From NCBI GenBank assembly GCA_934339365.1, contig CAKRHW010000002.1, forward strand, positions 124,001 through 188,000: a DNA stretch of 64,000 bases, in the 5' to 3' direction. Positions 32,979-42,392 of this stretch are shown piece by piece; position 1 is the first letter of the stretch; each line of letters starts with the position of its first letter. A program made the translations under genes and the position numbers. The notes beneath the pieces are model-generated. The model had not been told where the DNA came from and made no database searches. It saw nothing but the letters and a program-made list of their open reading frames with translations. Origin of the DNA: an uncultured Lachnospiraceae bacterium. Its GTDB lineage: Bacteria; Bacillota; Clostridia; Lachnospirales; Lachnospiraceae.

Positions 32979-35399
32979 ATGGCTAGACCTTATAATCATA
33001 AGGAAATCGAAAAAAAATGGCGTGCACACTGGGAAGAACATCCAGTTAATGTAAATGATGGAAAGAAACCAAAATACTATTGCTTAGATATGTTTCCTTA
33101 TCCATCAGGAAGTGGATTGCATGTAGGTCACTGGAGAGGTTACGTAATCAGTGATGTATGGAGCAGATATAAGATGTTAAATGGATATTATGTGATCCAT
33201 CCAATGGGATGGGATGCATTTGGATTGCCTGCAGAGAACTATGCAATTAAAATGGGAACTCATCCGGCAATCTCTACAGCCTCTAATATTAAAAATATTA
33301 AGCGCCAGATTAAAGAAATTTCAGCAGTATATGACTGGGATATGGAAGTAAATACAACAGATCCTGAATTTTATAAATGGACACAATGGATTTTTGTTAA
33401 GATGTTTAAAGAAGGGCTTGCATATGAGAAGGAGATGCCGATTAACTGGTGCCCATCATGTAAGACTGGTCTTGCAAATGAAGAAGTAGTCAATGGATGT
33501 TGTGAACGTTGTGGAACAGAAGTAACGAAAAAGAATCTGAAACAGTGGATGTTGAAGATTACAAAATATGCGGATCGATTATTGAATGATCTAGATAAGC
33601 TTGACTGGCCGGAGAAAGTAAAGAAGATGCAGGCTGACTGGATTGGCAAATCTGTTGGTGCAGAAGTTAATTTTAAAGTTGATGGAATGGATGAGCAGAT
33701 TACAGTATTTACAACAAGACCGGATACTTTACATGGAGCAACTTTTATGGTTTTAGCACCAGAACATGCTTTAGCGAAAGAACTTGCAACAGATGAAACA
33801 AGAGAGGAAGTTGAAAAGTATATTTATACAGCTTCTACAAAGTCAAATGTAGACAGAATGCAGAGCAAAGAAAAAACAGGTGTATTTACCGGAAGTTATG
33901 CAATTAACCCGATTAATGGTGCAAAAGTTCCAATCTGGTTATCTGATTATGTTTTAGCTGATTATGGTACAGGAGCAATTATGTGTGTACCTGCTCATGA
34001 TGATCGTGATTTTGAATTTGCCAAAAAGTTTAATATTCCAATTATTCAGGTAATAGCAAAAGATGGAAAAGAGATTGAAAATATGACAGAAGCATATACA
34101 GATGCCTCTGGTACCATGATTCATTCTGGTGAATGGAATGGAATGGAATCTTCTGTATTGAAAAAAGAAGCTCCTGATATGATAGAAAAAATGGGAATTG
34201 GAAAGAAAACAACCAATTATAAATTAAGAGACTGGGTATTTAGCAGACAAAGATATTGGGGAGAGCCGATTCCAATTATTCATTGTCCGGATTGTGGTGC
34301 GGTTCCGGTACCAGAAGATCAGTTGCCACTTTTATTGCCGGAAGTAGAATCTTATCAGCCGACAGGAACCGGAGAATCACCTCTTGCTGATATTGAAGAA
34401 TGGGTTAATACGACTTGTCCATGTTGCGGAAAACCTGCAAAGAGAGAAACGAATACAATGCCACAATGGGCCGGATCTTCCTGGTATTTCTTAAGATATG
34501 TAGACAATAAGAACTCAGAAGAACTTGTATCAAGAGAAAAGGCAGATAAGTACCTTCCTGTTGATATGTATATTGGTGGCGTAGAGCATGCTGTATTACA
34601 TTTACTATATTCAAGATTTTACACTAAATTTTTAAATGATATTGGAGTAATTGATTTTGATGAACCATTCCATAAATTATTCAACCAGGGAATGATTACC
34701 GGAAAGAATGGAATTAAAATGTCAAAATCAAAAGGAAATGTTATTTCTCCGGATGATTTGGTTCGTGATTATGGATGCGATTCTCTTAGAATGTATGAAT
34801 TATTTGTTGGACCACCAGAATTAGATGCAGTATGGGATGATCGTGGAATCGATGGTGTACATCGTTTTCTGAGCCGTTTCTGGACACTTGTTCATGACAG
34901 TGCCGAGAAAAATGTAGAAGCCACAGATGAGATGATTAAGATTCGCCATAAGATGGTTTATGATATTACAAATCGTCTTGAGAACTTTAGTTTAAATACA
35001 GTTATTTCCGGCTTTATGGAATATAACAATAAGATGATTGATTTAGCAAAGAAAACAGGTGGAATTGATAAGGAAACCTTAAAGGTAGCAGTTACTCTGA
35101 TGGCACCATTTGTACCTCATATCTGCGAAGAATTATGGTCTGTTCTTGGAGGAACAGAGAGCGTATTTGATTCTTCTAATCACTGGCCAAGTTATGATGA
35201 AGATGCCATGAAAGATAATGAAGTGGAAATTGCTGTTCAGATTAATGGTAAGACAAAGGCAGTCATTACAATTCCAGTAGATATTACAAAGGAAGATGCT
35301 CTCGCAAAAGGAAAAGAAGCAATTGCAGATAAATTAACAGGAACAATTGTAAAAGAAATTTATGTTCCGGGACGTATTATTAATATTGTTCAAAAATAA
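32979..35399 (+). CDS. leuS: Leucine-tRNA ligase
   Basis: This 806-residue class I synthetase charges tRNA-Leu. The HIGH motif is in PYPSGSGLHVGH (about 41-52), zinc-knuckle-like Cys pairs in WCPSC...CCERC (about 157-180), the CP1 editing domain (about 220-415; TTRPDTLHGATF), a second Cys cluster HCPDC...CPCC, and KMSKSKGN (about 577-584). The C-terminal anticodon-binding domain ends normally. SD AGGAGG lies upstream. Expression is apparently not T-box controlled, unlike pheST. Confidence 0.97.
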   Translation: MARPYNHKEIEKKWRAHWEEHPVNVNDGKKPKYYCLDMFPYPSGSGLHVGHWRGYVISDVWSRYKMLNGYYVIHPMGWDAFGLPAENYAIKMGTHPAISTASNIKNIKRQIKEISAVYDWDMEVNTTDPEFYKWTQWIFVKMFKEGLAYEKEMPINWCPSCKTGLANEEVVNGCCERCGTEVTKKNLKQWMLKITKYADRLLNDLDKLDWPEKVKKMQADWIGKSVGAEVNFKVDGMDEQITVFTTRPDTLHGATFMVLAPEHALAKELATDETREEVEKYIYTASTKSNVDRMQSKEKTGVFTGSYAINPINGAKVPIWLSDYVLADYGTGAIMCVPAHDDRDFEFAKKFNIPIIQVIAKDGKEIENMTEAYTDASGTMIHSGEWNGMESSVLKKEAPDMIEKMGIGKKTTNYKLRDWVFSRQRYWGEPIPIIHCPDCGAVPVPEDQLPLLLPEVESYQPTGTGESPLADIEEWVNTTCPCCGKPAKRETNTMPQWAGSSWYFLRYVDNKNSEELVSREKADKYLPVDMYIGGVEHAVLHLLYSRFYTKFLNDIGVIDFDEPFHKLFNQGMITGKNGIKMSKSKGNVISPDDLVRDYGCDSLRMYELFVGPPELDAVWDDRGIDGVHRFLSRFWTLVHDSAEKNVEATDEMIKIRHKMVYDITNRLENFSLNTVISGFMEYNNKMIDLAKKTGGIDKETLKVAVTLMAPFVPHICEELWSVLGGTESVFDSSNHWPSYDEDAMKDNEVEIAVQINGKTKAVITIPVDITKEDALAKGKEAIADKLTGTIVKEIYVPGRIINIVQK

Positions 35400-35431
35400 A
35401 AAGGTTCTATAATTTAAGAAAAATAAAAGTA

Positions 35432-35470
35432 AAAAGTCAGTCGGTAAATAAGACGATTGGCTTTTTATTT
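35432..35470 (+). terminator. Terminator of leuS
   Basis: A 12-bp stem with G-U pairs (AAAAGTCAGTCG 35433-35444 with CGATTGGCTTTT 35454-35465) is followed by a T-rich tail. Confidence 0.8.
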
Positions 35471-35539
35471 TTTGACAAGAAGAAATGAAAATGATATAGT
35501 GAAAAGAGAAAAAGCTTAATGTAATAAATGGAGGTACGA

Positions 35540-36403
35540 ATGATTCAGGATATTGCACCACATAAATATTTAGTAGATTATCAGCCGGATGTACCAAAAC
35601 TTACCGACGTTGTATTAGTTTATCGTAAAAAAGAACTGTTATCATGTTATAAAGATGGGGAAATCTGTTATCCTACCATTCAGGATGTTCAGAAGATTTA
35701 CCCTGATATTCGAAAGAAAGCAAAGTATTTATTTCGAATTGATGAGAGAGACTTTTATGAATTAAGAAAGCCACAGTTACAGGAATTTGATCATTGGAAA
35801 TATGAAGATATAGAGGTCTTAAGGGAAACAAAACCAATATGGAAATCATTTGCAGGGGTAACCGGATATCAGATTCACAGCTATTATACGGATACAAAGT
35901 ACTGTGGAAGATGCGGAACAAAGATGATTGCGGAAGGAAAAGAACGTGCTATGAAGTGTCCATCCTGTGGGAAAATTACTTATCCTTCCATTGCACCAAG
36001 TGTTATTGTCGGAGTTATTCATAAAGATCGCATTTTGCTTACAAAATATTCTGAAAAGCATAGTAGTTATCGAAAGTATGCATTAGTTGCCGGATATAAT
36101 GAAGTTGGAGAAACTTTAGAAGAGACGGTAAAGAGGGAAGTAATGGAAGAGGTTGGATTAAAAGTAAAAAATATTCAATATTATAAGAGCCAGCCATGGG
36201 CATATACAGGAACGCTTCTTGCGGGATTTTTTTGTGAAGTAGATGGATCCGTTGAGATTAAAATGGATCAGGATGAGCTTAGTGAAGCAGGATGGTTTTG
36301 CAGAGAAGAAATTCCAGCACATTTGTCAAATCATAGTCTGACAAATGATATGATGAATTGTTTTCGAAAAGGAGAAGTAAAAAAATATGAAACTAGATTA
36401 TAA
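35540..36403 (+). CDS. nudC: NAD+ diphosphatase (NudC-type Nudix hydrolase)
   Basis: This 287-residue protein has an N-terminal NUDIX-like domain, a zinc ribbon with two CxxC pairs (CGRCG and CPSCGK, about 117-140) and a complete Nudix box GYNEVGETLEETVKREVMEE (about 188-207), followed by the SQPWAYTGTLLAGF motif (SQPWPFPxS class) specific to NudC. It cuts NAD(H) to NMN(H) and AMP, or removes NAD caps from RNA. Start moved to the ATG at 35540 because GGAGG is 5 bases upstream. It overlaps nadE by 17 bases, so NAD turnover and synthesis are co-expressed. Confidence 0.92.
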   Translation: MIQDIAPHKYLVDYQPDVPKLTDVVLVYRKKELLSCYKDGEICYPTIQDVQKIYPDIRKKAKYLFRIDERDFYELRKPQLQEFDHWKYEDIEVLRETKPIWKSFAGVTGYQIHSYYTDTKYCGRCGTKMIAEGKERAMKCPSCGKITYPSIAPSVIVGVIHKDRILLTKYSEKHSSYRKYALVAGYNEVGETLEETVKREVMEEVGLKVKNIQYYKSQPWAYTGTLLAGFFCEVDGSVEIKMDQDELSEAGWFCREEIPAHLSNHSLTNDMMNCFRKGEVKKYETRL

Positions 36404-38330
36404 TGATGGGCAAAACGGATTTGTGAAAGTTGCCGCTGCAACACCAGACATCCAGGTAGCAGACTGTAACTATAATGCAGATAAAATATGTGAACTGATT
36501 GATCAGATGCAGCAAGAATCAGTAAAGCTTCTGGTATTTCCTGAATTATGTATTACAGGTTATACCTGTAGTGATTTATTCTGGCAGCAGTTGATGTTAG
36601 AAAATGCAAAAAAACAGTTAGTTCGAATTGCCAGATATACAGAAGGAAAGGATATGCTGGTATTTGTAGGTTTACCATTAGAAGTAGAAGAAAAGCTTTA
36701 CAATGTAGCAGCTGCATTATACGAGGGCAAAATTCTTGGAATTGTACCTAAAATACATTTGCCAAATTATTCTGAATTTTATGAAGCAAGACATTTTGCA
36801 AGCGGAAAAGGAATGTGTACTACGGTATGTATTGGAAATGAAATGATTCCTTTTTCTCCAGATTTAATTTTTAAAGCAGAAAATTTAAAAGGATTTCTTG
36901 TTGCAGCAGAGATTTGTGAGGATTTATGGGTACCAGATCCACCAAGTACCCGGTATGCTTTAAATGGTGCAACTATAATTGTGAATTTGTCAGCAAGTGA
37001 TGAAATTACAGGAAAAGAAAGTTATCGCAGGAATCTGATTAAAAGTCAGTCTGCACGCTTAATTTGCGGGTATATTTATGCCGATGCAGGAGAGGGAGAA
37101 TCTACTACCGATTTTGTATATGCCGGACACAATCTGATTTCAGAAAATGGAACAATTTTGAAAGAATCAAAAAGATTTGTAAATGAAGCAATTATTACGG
37201 ATTTAGATTTAGATAAGCTGGTAAATGAGAGAAGAAGAATGACGACTTTTTCATGCAATCGTTCTCTGGATATACAGGTAATTTCTTTTCGGTTTAAACA
37301 CCCACAGAATCAATTAGAACGGGAAATCGATTTTGCACCATTTATACCATCTGATTCAGCAGACCGAACGAAACGATGTGAGGAAATTTTTACAATACAG
37401 GCGATGGGGTTAAAAAAACGACTTGCACATGCACATTGTAAAAGTGCTGTGATTGGAATCTCAGGAGGTTTAGATTCTACATTGGCTTTATTGGTAGCTG
37501 TTCGTGCCATGGATTTGTTAAATATGCCAAGAAAGTTTATTATTGCAGTAACAATGCCTGGATTTGGAACAACCGACAGAACCTATCAAAATGCATTAAC
37601 GTTAATTAAAAATTTAGGATGTACGTTAAAAGAAATTTCTATCACACCAGCAGTGTTACAACATTTTAAAGATATCGGACATGATTTAGATGTTCACGAT
37701 ATCACATATGAAAATGCACAGGCCAGACAAAGAACTTATTTATTGATGAATATTGCAAATCAAACAGGCGGAATTGTAATTGGAACAGGAGATATGTCAG
37801 AGCTTGCTCTTGGCTGGGCAACCTACAACGGAGATCATATGTCTATGTATGGAGTTAATGCATCTGTTCCAAAGACTTTGGTCAGACATCTGGTCCGTTA
37901 TTACGCAGATATTTCAGATGAAAATTTAAAACAGGTTTTATATGATGTTCTTGATACACCGGTCAGTCCGGAACTTCTTCCACCGGAAGAAAATGGAGAT
38001 ATCGCACAGAAGACAGAAGATCTGGTTGGTCCATATGAGCTGCACGATTTCTTTTTATATTATATTTTAAGATTTGGATATACACCGAAAAAAATTTATC
38101 TTCTGGCAAAAAGAGCATTTCAAGAAAAATATACAGATGATACCATTTTAAAATGGTTAAAAGTATTTTATAAGCGCTTTTTTATGCAACAGTTTAAACG
38201 TTCCTGTCTGCCGGATGGACCTAAGGTAGGAACCGTTGCTGTATCTCCAAGAGGCGATTTGAGAATGCCTAGTGATGCAGTAGTAAGAGAATGGTTAGAA
38301 GAACTTGAGCAGGCATCCCGGTTAAATTAA
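36387..38330 (+). CDS. nadE: Glutamine-dependent NAD+ synthetase
   Basis: This 647-residue two-domain enzyme makes NAD from deamido-NAD, ATP and glutamine. The N-terminal nitrilase-type amidase (about 10-280) shows the Glu-Lys-Cys triad in FPELCITGYT, KIHLPNY and AAEICEDLW. The C-terminal ATP-pyrophosphatase domain has the P-loop GISGGLDSTLAL (about 354-365) and GTGDMSELALGW. Length is that of the fused, glutaminase-containing form. Translationally coupled to nudC. Confidence 0.95.
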   Translation: MKLDYNDGQNGFVKVAAATPDIQVADCNYNADKICELIDQMQQESVKLLVFPELCITGYTCSDLFWQQLMLENAKKQLVRIARYTEGKDMLVFVGLPLEVEEKLYNVAAALYEGKILGIVPKIHLPNYSEFYEARHFASGKGMCTTVCIGNEMIPFSPDLIFKAENLKGFLVAAEICEDLWVPDPPSTRYALNGATIIVNLSASDEITGKESYRRNLIKSQSARLICGYIYADAGEGESTTDFVYAGHNLISENGTILKESKRFVNEAIITDLDLDKLVNERRRMTTFSCNRSLDIQVISFRFKHPQNQLEREIDFAPFIPSDSADRTKRCEEIFTIQAMGLKKRLAHAHCKSAVIGISGGLDSTLALLVAVRAMDLLNMPRKFIIAVTMPGFGTTDRTYQNALTLIKNLGCTLKEISITPAVLQHFKDIGHDLDVHDITYENAQARQRTYLLMNIANQTGGIVIGTGDMSELALGWATYNGDHMSMYGVNASVPKTLVRHLVRYYADISDENLKQVLYDVLDTPVSPELLPPEENGDIAQKTEDLVGPYELHDFFLYYILRFGYTPKKIYLLAKRAFQEKYTDDTILKWLKVFYKRFFMQQFKRSCLPDGPKVGTVAVSPRGDLRMPSDAVVREWLEELEQASRLN

Positions 38331-38332
38331 AA

Positions 38333-38358
38333 AACAGCTCCCTAAAGGGGGCTGTTTC
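38333..38358. terminator. Terminator after nadE
   Basis: An 11-bp stem (38333-38343 with 38348-38358) is preceded by A5 and followed by T3-CAAAA. It lies between the converging nadE and the unknown minus-strand gene. Confidence 0.65.
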
Positions 38359-38383
38359 AAAATAGAGTAAGTAGAGTAAGCGG

Positions 38384-38827
38384 TTATTGGACGGATGCCT
38401 GATTTAGGGCATCATTAATTGCCTGAATCAGTGCACTGTACGTATATTTTTGTTCTTCTGGATATTCAAGATTTGAGGTGGATTGTTTTTTTACGATTTG
38501 TTTACACAGCTCTTTTGAAGAAGAATCAAAAAGAGGGTACATTGTTGCAATGATTTCTGACTGATTTTCAATGGAGATATCTTCAATTTTATGTTCTGAA
38601 ACGGTAACAGAGACTTCTAAAGGGGAGTCATGGATTGTCAGAGAAGAATGATACGTACCTGGAGTATAGGAAACAGCAGAAGACGGATGAGCTTTGTTTT
38701 CATTTTGTTTCTTTCCAGGAAAGAACATAAAAATAAAAAGTAGAATAAGCAGAATTCCTAGAAGGATAAATAGTAATGTATAGATAATTTCTTTTAAGTG
38801 AAATACTAAAATTTTCGATTTTGACAT
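38384..38827 (-). CDS. Membrane-anchored protein with degenerate FMN-binding-like domain
   Basis: This 147-residue protein has one N-terminal helix (about 13-36) followed by an external domain: YTPGTYHSSLTIHDSPLEVSVTVSEHKIEDIS, quoted here as two adjoining stretches (52-67 and 68-83), and a final helix TYSALIQAINDALNQA. The order (G-T-Y, beta strand with V.V.V, KI..I, then a helix with ALI.AI.DAL.QA) resembles FMN_bind domains of Rnf/Nqr subunits. The Ser/Thr-Gly-Ala-Thr flavinylation motif normally just before that helix is missing (YPEEQKYTYS), so covalent FMN is unlikely. Monocistronic, convergent with nadE. Function unknown. Confidence 0.6.
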   Translation of the reverse strand: MSKSKILVFHLKEIIYTLLFILLGILLILLFIFMFFPGKKQNENKAHPSSAVSYTPGTYHSSLTIHDSPLEVSVTVSEHKIEDISIENQSEIIATMYPLFDSSSKELCKQIVKKQSTSNLEYPEEQKYTYSALIQAINDALNQASVQ

Positions 38828-38948
38828 AAGGAGTCTCCTTTCATATGGTGTTTTGCTTATTATCTATATTAATATATGTAACAGCATGAAAAAGTAGAAC
38901 ATGGTTCAGTTCATAATTAAAAATATATTCAGTTCATTGGGAGGGAAC

Positions 38949-41900
38949 ATGGGTTTACAGTTAATTTTAGGCAGTTCTGGTTCTGGTAAATCAGAGTTTA
39001 TATATCAAAATACGATTCAACAGGCCATGAAAGAAGAAAGACAAAATTATATTATTTTGGTACCGGAACAATATACGATAGAAACACAAAATAATATGAT
39101 ACATATGCATCCGAGACATGGATTATTTAATATTGATATTTTAAGTTTTGCAAGACTGGCATATCGTGTTTTTGATGAATTAGGAGATTATAAATATTCT
39201 GTTTTAGATGATATAGGAAAAAATTTAATATTACAAAAAGTCATAGAGGAACATAAAAAGGAATTAAAAGTTTTTCAAAATAAAGCAGGGATGAAAGGCT
39301 TTACCTCACAGATGAATAGTGTATTATCTGAATTATACCAGTATGGAATTGAGGATAAAACTTTAGAAAATATGATTACAGATACAGAGAAAAAGCCATT
39401 ACTGAATCAAAAATTACATGATATAGAAGTGATTTATCAGGCTTTTAAAGAATATATCAGTCGGGATTATATTACATCAGAGGAGTTGCTTCAGGTTTTA
39501 TGTGAAGTAATAGAAAAGTCAGACCTGGTTCGGAAATCAGAATTTGTTTTAGACGGGTTTGCCGGATTTACTCCTTTGCAATATCGTCTGGTTCGTCTTC
39601 TTATGCGTTATGCAAAAAAGTTAACGATTACGATTACAATTCCGAAAGAAGAAAGTGACTGTCATGTCATCTATGAACATGAATTATTTAAAATGAGTAA
39701 AGGAATGATTCAGACAATGCTTCAGATGGCACAAGAAGAGGATATTTCGATTTTCGATTCTGTTTATATGGAAGATTATCAGGAAAATGAATGGCTGTAT
39801 CGTTTTAAAAATTTTCATGCAATGCAACATTTAGAAAAAAATATTTTTCGTTACAAAAAAGAGAGTCGTGCAAAAGACAACGAAGGAATTCGGATTGTAT
39901 GTGCAAAAAATCCATACGAAGAATCGCTATTTGTTGTAAATGAAATCATTCGTCTTGTCAGAGAAGAAGGGTATCGTTATCGGGAAATTGCAATTATTAC
40001 AGGAGATTTAGAGGGATATCGAAGAAATATTTCGCATTTATTAGAAATGAATGAAATTCCTTTTTTCTTAGATTATAAACGAAATATCTTAAAAAATCCG
40101 ATGGTTGAAGTAATTCGTGCATTTATTGAAATGGCAGTATATGATATGTCATATGAAAGTGTATTTCGATATTTGAGAAGTCAGATGAGTGATCTGACTT
40201 TAGAAGAAATAGATCTGTTAGAAAATTATGCCCTGGCATTTGGAATACAGGGAATGAAAGCATGGGAAAAAGAGTGGACCTGTTTTTATGGAGTGATAGA
40301 AAAGGAAGAACTTGAGGAAATGAATGAAATACGAAAAAAGTTTTATCACTCGATCGAAAAAAATTTAACTGTATTAAAGAAAAAATCTACAGTGTATGAA
40401 TATACCAGAGCGATTTATCAACAGGTGATTTCATTGAACATACAGGATAAATTAGAATCATACAGGCAGAAGTTTGAAAAAGATAACCGGTTAAGTTTAG
40501 CAAAAGAATATGATCAGACGTATGGTGTATTAATGAAGCTGTTTGATCAGACAGCAACCCTTTTAGGGGATGAAGTTTTGACAGCAAAAGAATATGCAAA
40601 GATTTTAGATGCCGGATTTGAAGAATTAAAGGTAGGAGTTATTCCAATCGGAATTGATCAGATTTTAGTAGGAGATATAGAAAGAACAAGATTAAATCAT
40701 ATTAAGGCTTTATTTTTTATTGGTGTCAATGATGGTATTATTCCGAATACCAAAACAGATCGTGGGGTTTTGACAGAAGGAGAACGAAATTTTTTAGTGG
40801 AACACAAATATGAACTTGCTCCGACCAATAAAGAAAATGCGTTTATTCAAAAATTTTATTTATATCAAAATCTTACCAAACCAGAAGAAAAACTGTATCT
40901 GACATATGCTGCCTGTAGCAGCGCAGGAAAAACAATTCGTCCTTCCTATTTAATTTCCTCATTTAAGTCTTTATTTCAAAATTTAACAGAGGAATATTTT
41001 GAAAATCAGTTAAATGCATCAAATGTAAATAATGAGTATCAGGCACTTCGATATGCGGCAGATGGTATAAGAGAATATGTTGTACAGCAAAATAATCCTA
41101 TATGGAAAGAACTTTACCATATTTTATGGAAAAACGAAAAAATACAAAGGCAATTGTACCCATTGATAGAAGGCGCAAATTATAAAAATGACTGTTCACC
41201 GATTGGAAGAGAGATTGCTTCAAAAATATATGGAGATACAGAAAAAAATATTACCCGGTTAGAACAGTATGCAGCATGTGCCTATAGTCAGTTTTTGATG
41301 TATGGTCTGAATCTTACGAAACGTTCGGAATATCAGACAAGTGCAGCAGATTACGGAACAATTTATCATAATGCACTAGAATATGTTATGAGAACAATAG
41401 AAAAGAAAAAGATAGCCTGGGAAAATATTACTGGAGAAGTACAGGAAGAATTAGTAGAAGAGGCAATGAACTATGCTGTTTCAAAATGTAATAATATTGC
41501 AATCTTTGGAACTGCAAGGAATGCCTACATGCTTACAAGAATCAAAAGAGTGACGGAACGTACCGTATGGGTGTTAGTAAAACATATCACAAGTGGAAAG
41601 TTTCATCCTAAAAAATATGAAATGAAAGTCCGTCATGGAAGAGTGGATCGTGTAGATACGTATGAAGATGAAAATAACATTTATGTTAAAATTATCGATT
41701 ATAAAAGTGGGGAAAAGAAATTTGATATTATAGATACGTATTATGGATTACAATTACAATTAGTTCTTTATATGGGAGAATCTTTAGAATATATAAAGAG
41801 GGAGCCGGAAACAGGGAAAAAACGTGTTGTTCCAGGAGGAATGTTTTATTATACCATTAAGGATCCATTTGTTACCCAGGAAGAAATTGCTGATTTAGAT

Positions 41901-42392
41901 GGAAAATATTTAGCACAATTTAAGCCATCCGGACTCGTAAACAGCCGGAGGGATATTTTGCATGCGTTTGACCAGAAAATTCAGGATGATACAGATAAAA
42001 ATGCCGGATATGATTCAAGTGTAATAAAAGTAAAATATAATAAAAGTGGATTATTATCTGCAACTTCAGCAGTAGCAGATGAAAATCAGTTTCAATATCT
42101 AGTTCAGTATGCAAAAAAGAAAGCCGGGGCTATGAGCGATGAAATTGATAATGGTAAAATCGAATTGAATCCATATCTTAAAAACGGAAAAACTCCTTGC
42201 GAATATTGTGCATATCAATCGGTGTGTGAATTTGATGTAAAGCTTCCAGGGAATAAATATCGTCAATTGCCAAAGTTGAATTCATCCGACGTTTGGAAAA
42301 AACTAGAAGAAAATTTTCGTGAAAAGGAAGAATTGAAGGAAACACAGATAAAGCAGAAGAAAACAGGAATGGAGGATGAACAATGGCAGTAA
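38949..42392 (+). CDS. addB: ATP-dependent helicase/nuclease subunit B
   Basis: This 1147-residue protein pairs with AddA to resect double-strand DNA ends up to Chi sites for recombination. Walker A GSSGSGKS is at the N-terminus. The C-terminal RecB-like nuclease has IIDYKSGEKKFD (about residue 920), and four cysteines (one in YAACAYSQF, three in CEYCAYQSVC near the end) form the known AddB iron-sulfur cluster. I use the ATG at 38949 because GGGAGGGAAC immediately precedes it. It overlaps addA by 10 bases. Confidence 0.94.
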   Translation: MGLQLILGSSGSGKSEFIYQNTIQQAMKEERQNYIILVPEQYTIETQNNMIHMHPRHGLFNIDILSFARLAYRVFDELGDYKYSVLDDIGKNLILQKVIEEHKKELKVFQNKAGMKGFTSQMNSVLSELYQYGIEDKTLENMITDTEKKPLLNQKLHDIEVIYQAFKEYISRDYITSEELLQVLCEVIEKSDLVRKSEFVLDGFAGFTPLQYRLVRLLMRYAKKLTITITIPKEESDCHVIYEHELFKMSKGMIQTMLQMAQEEDISIFDSVYMEDYQENEWLYRFKNFHAMQHLEKNIFRYKKESRAKDNEGIRIVCAKNPYEESLFVVNEIIRLVREEGYRYREIAIITGDLEGYRRNISHLLEMNEIPFFLDYKRNILKNPMVEVIRAFIEMAVYDMSYESVFRYLRSQMSDLTLEEIDLLENYALAFGIQGMKAWEKEWTCFYGVIEKEELEEMNEIRKKFYHSIEKNLTVLKKKSTVYEYTRAIYQQVISLNIQDKLESYRQKFEKDNRLSLAKEYDQTYGVLMKLFDQTATLLGDEVLTAKEYAKILDAGFEELKVGVIPIGIDQILVGDIERTRLNHIKALFFIGVNDGIIPNTKTDRGVLTEGERNFLVEHKYELAPTNKENAFIQKFYLYQNLTKPEEKLYLTYAACSSAGKTIRPSYLISSFKSLFQNLTEEYFENQLNASNVNNEYQALRYAADGIREYVVQQNNPIWKELYHILWKNEKIQRQLYPLIEGANYKNDCSPIGREIASKIYGDTEKNITRLEQYAACAYSQFLMYGLNLTKRSEYQTSAADYGTIYHNALEYVMRTIEKKKIAWENITGEVQEELVEEAMNYAVSKCNNIAIFGTARNAYMLTRIKRVTERTVWVLVKHITSGKFHPKKYEMKVRHGRVDRVDTYEDENNIYVKIIDYKSGEKKFDIIDTYYGLQLQLVLYMGESLEYIKREPETGKKRVVPGGMFYYTIKDPFVTQEEIADLDGKYLAQFKPSGLVNSRRDILHAFDQKIQDDTDKNAGYDSSVIKVKYNKSGLLSATSAVADENQFQYLVQYAKKKAGAMSDEIDNGKIELNPYLKNGKTPCEYCAYQSVCEFDVKLPGNKYRQLPKLNSSDVWKKLEENFREKEELKETQIKQKKTGMEDEQWQ

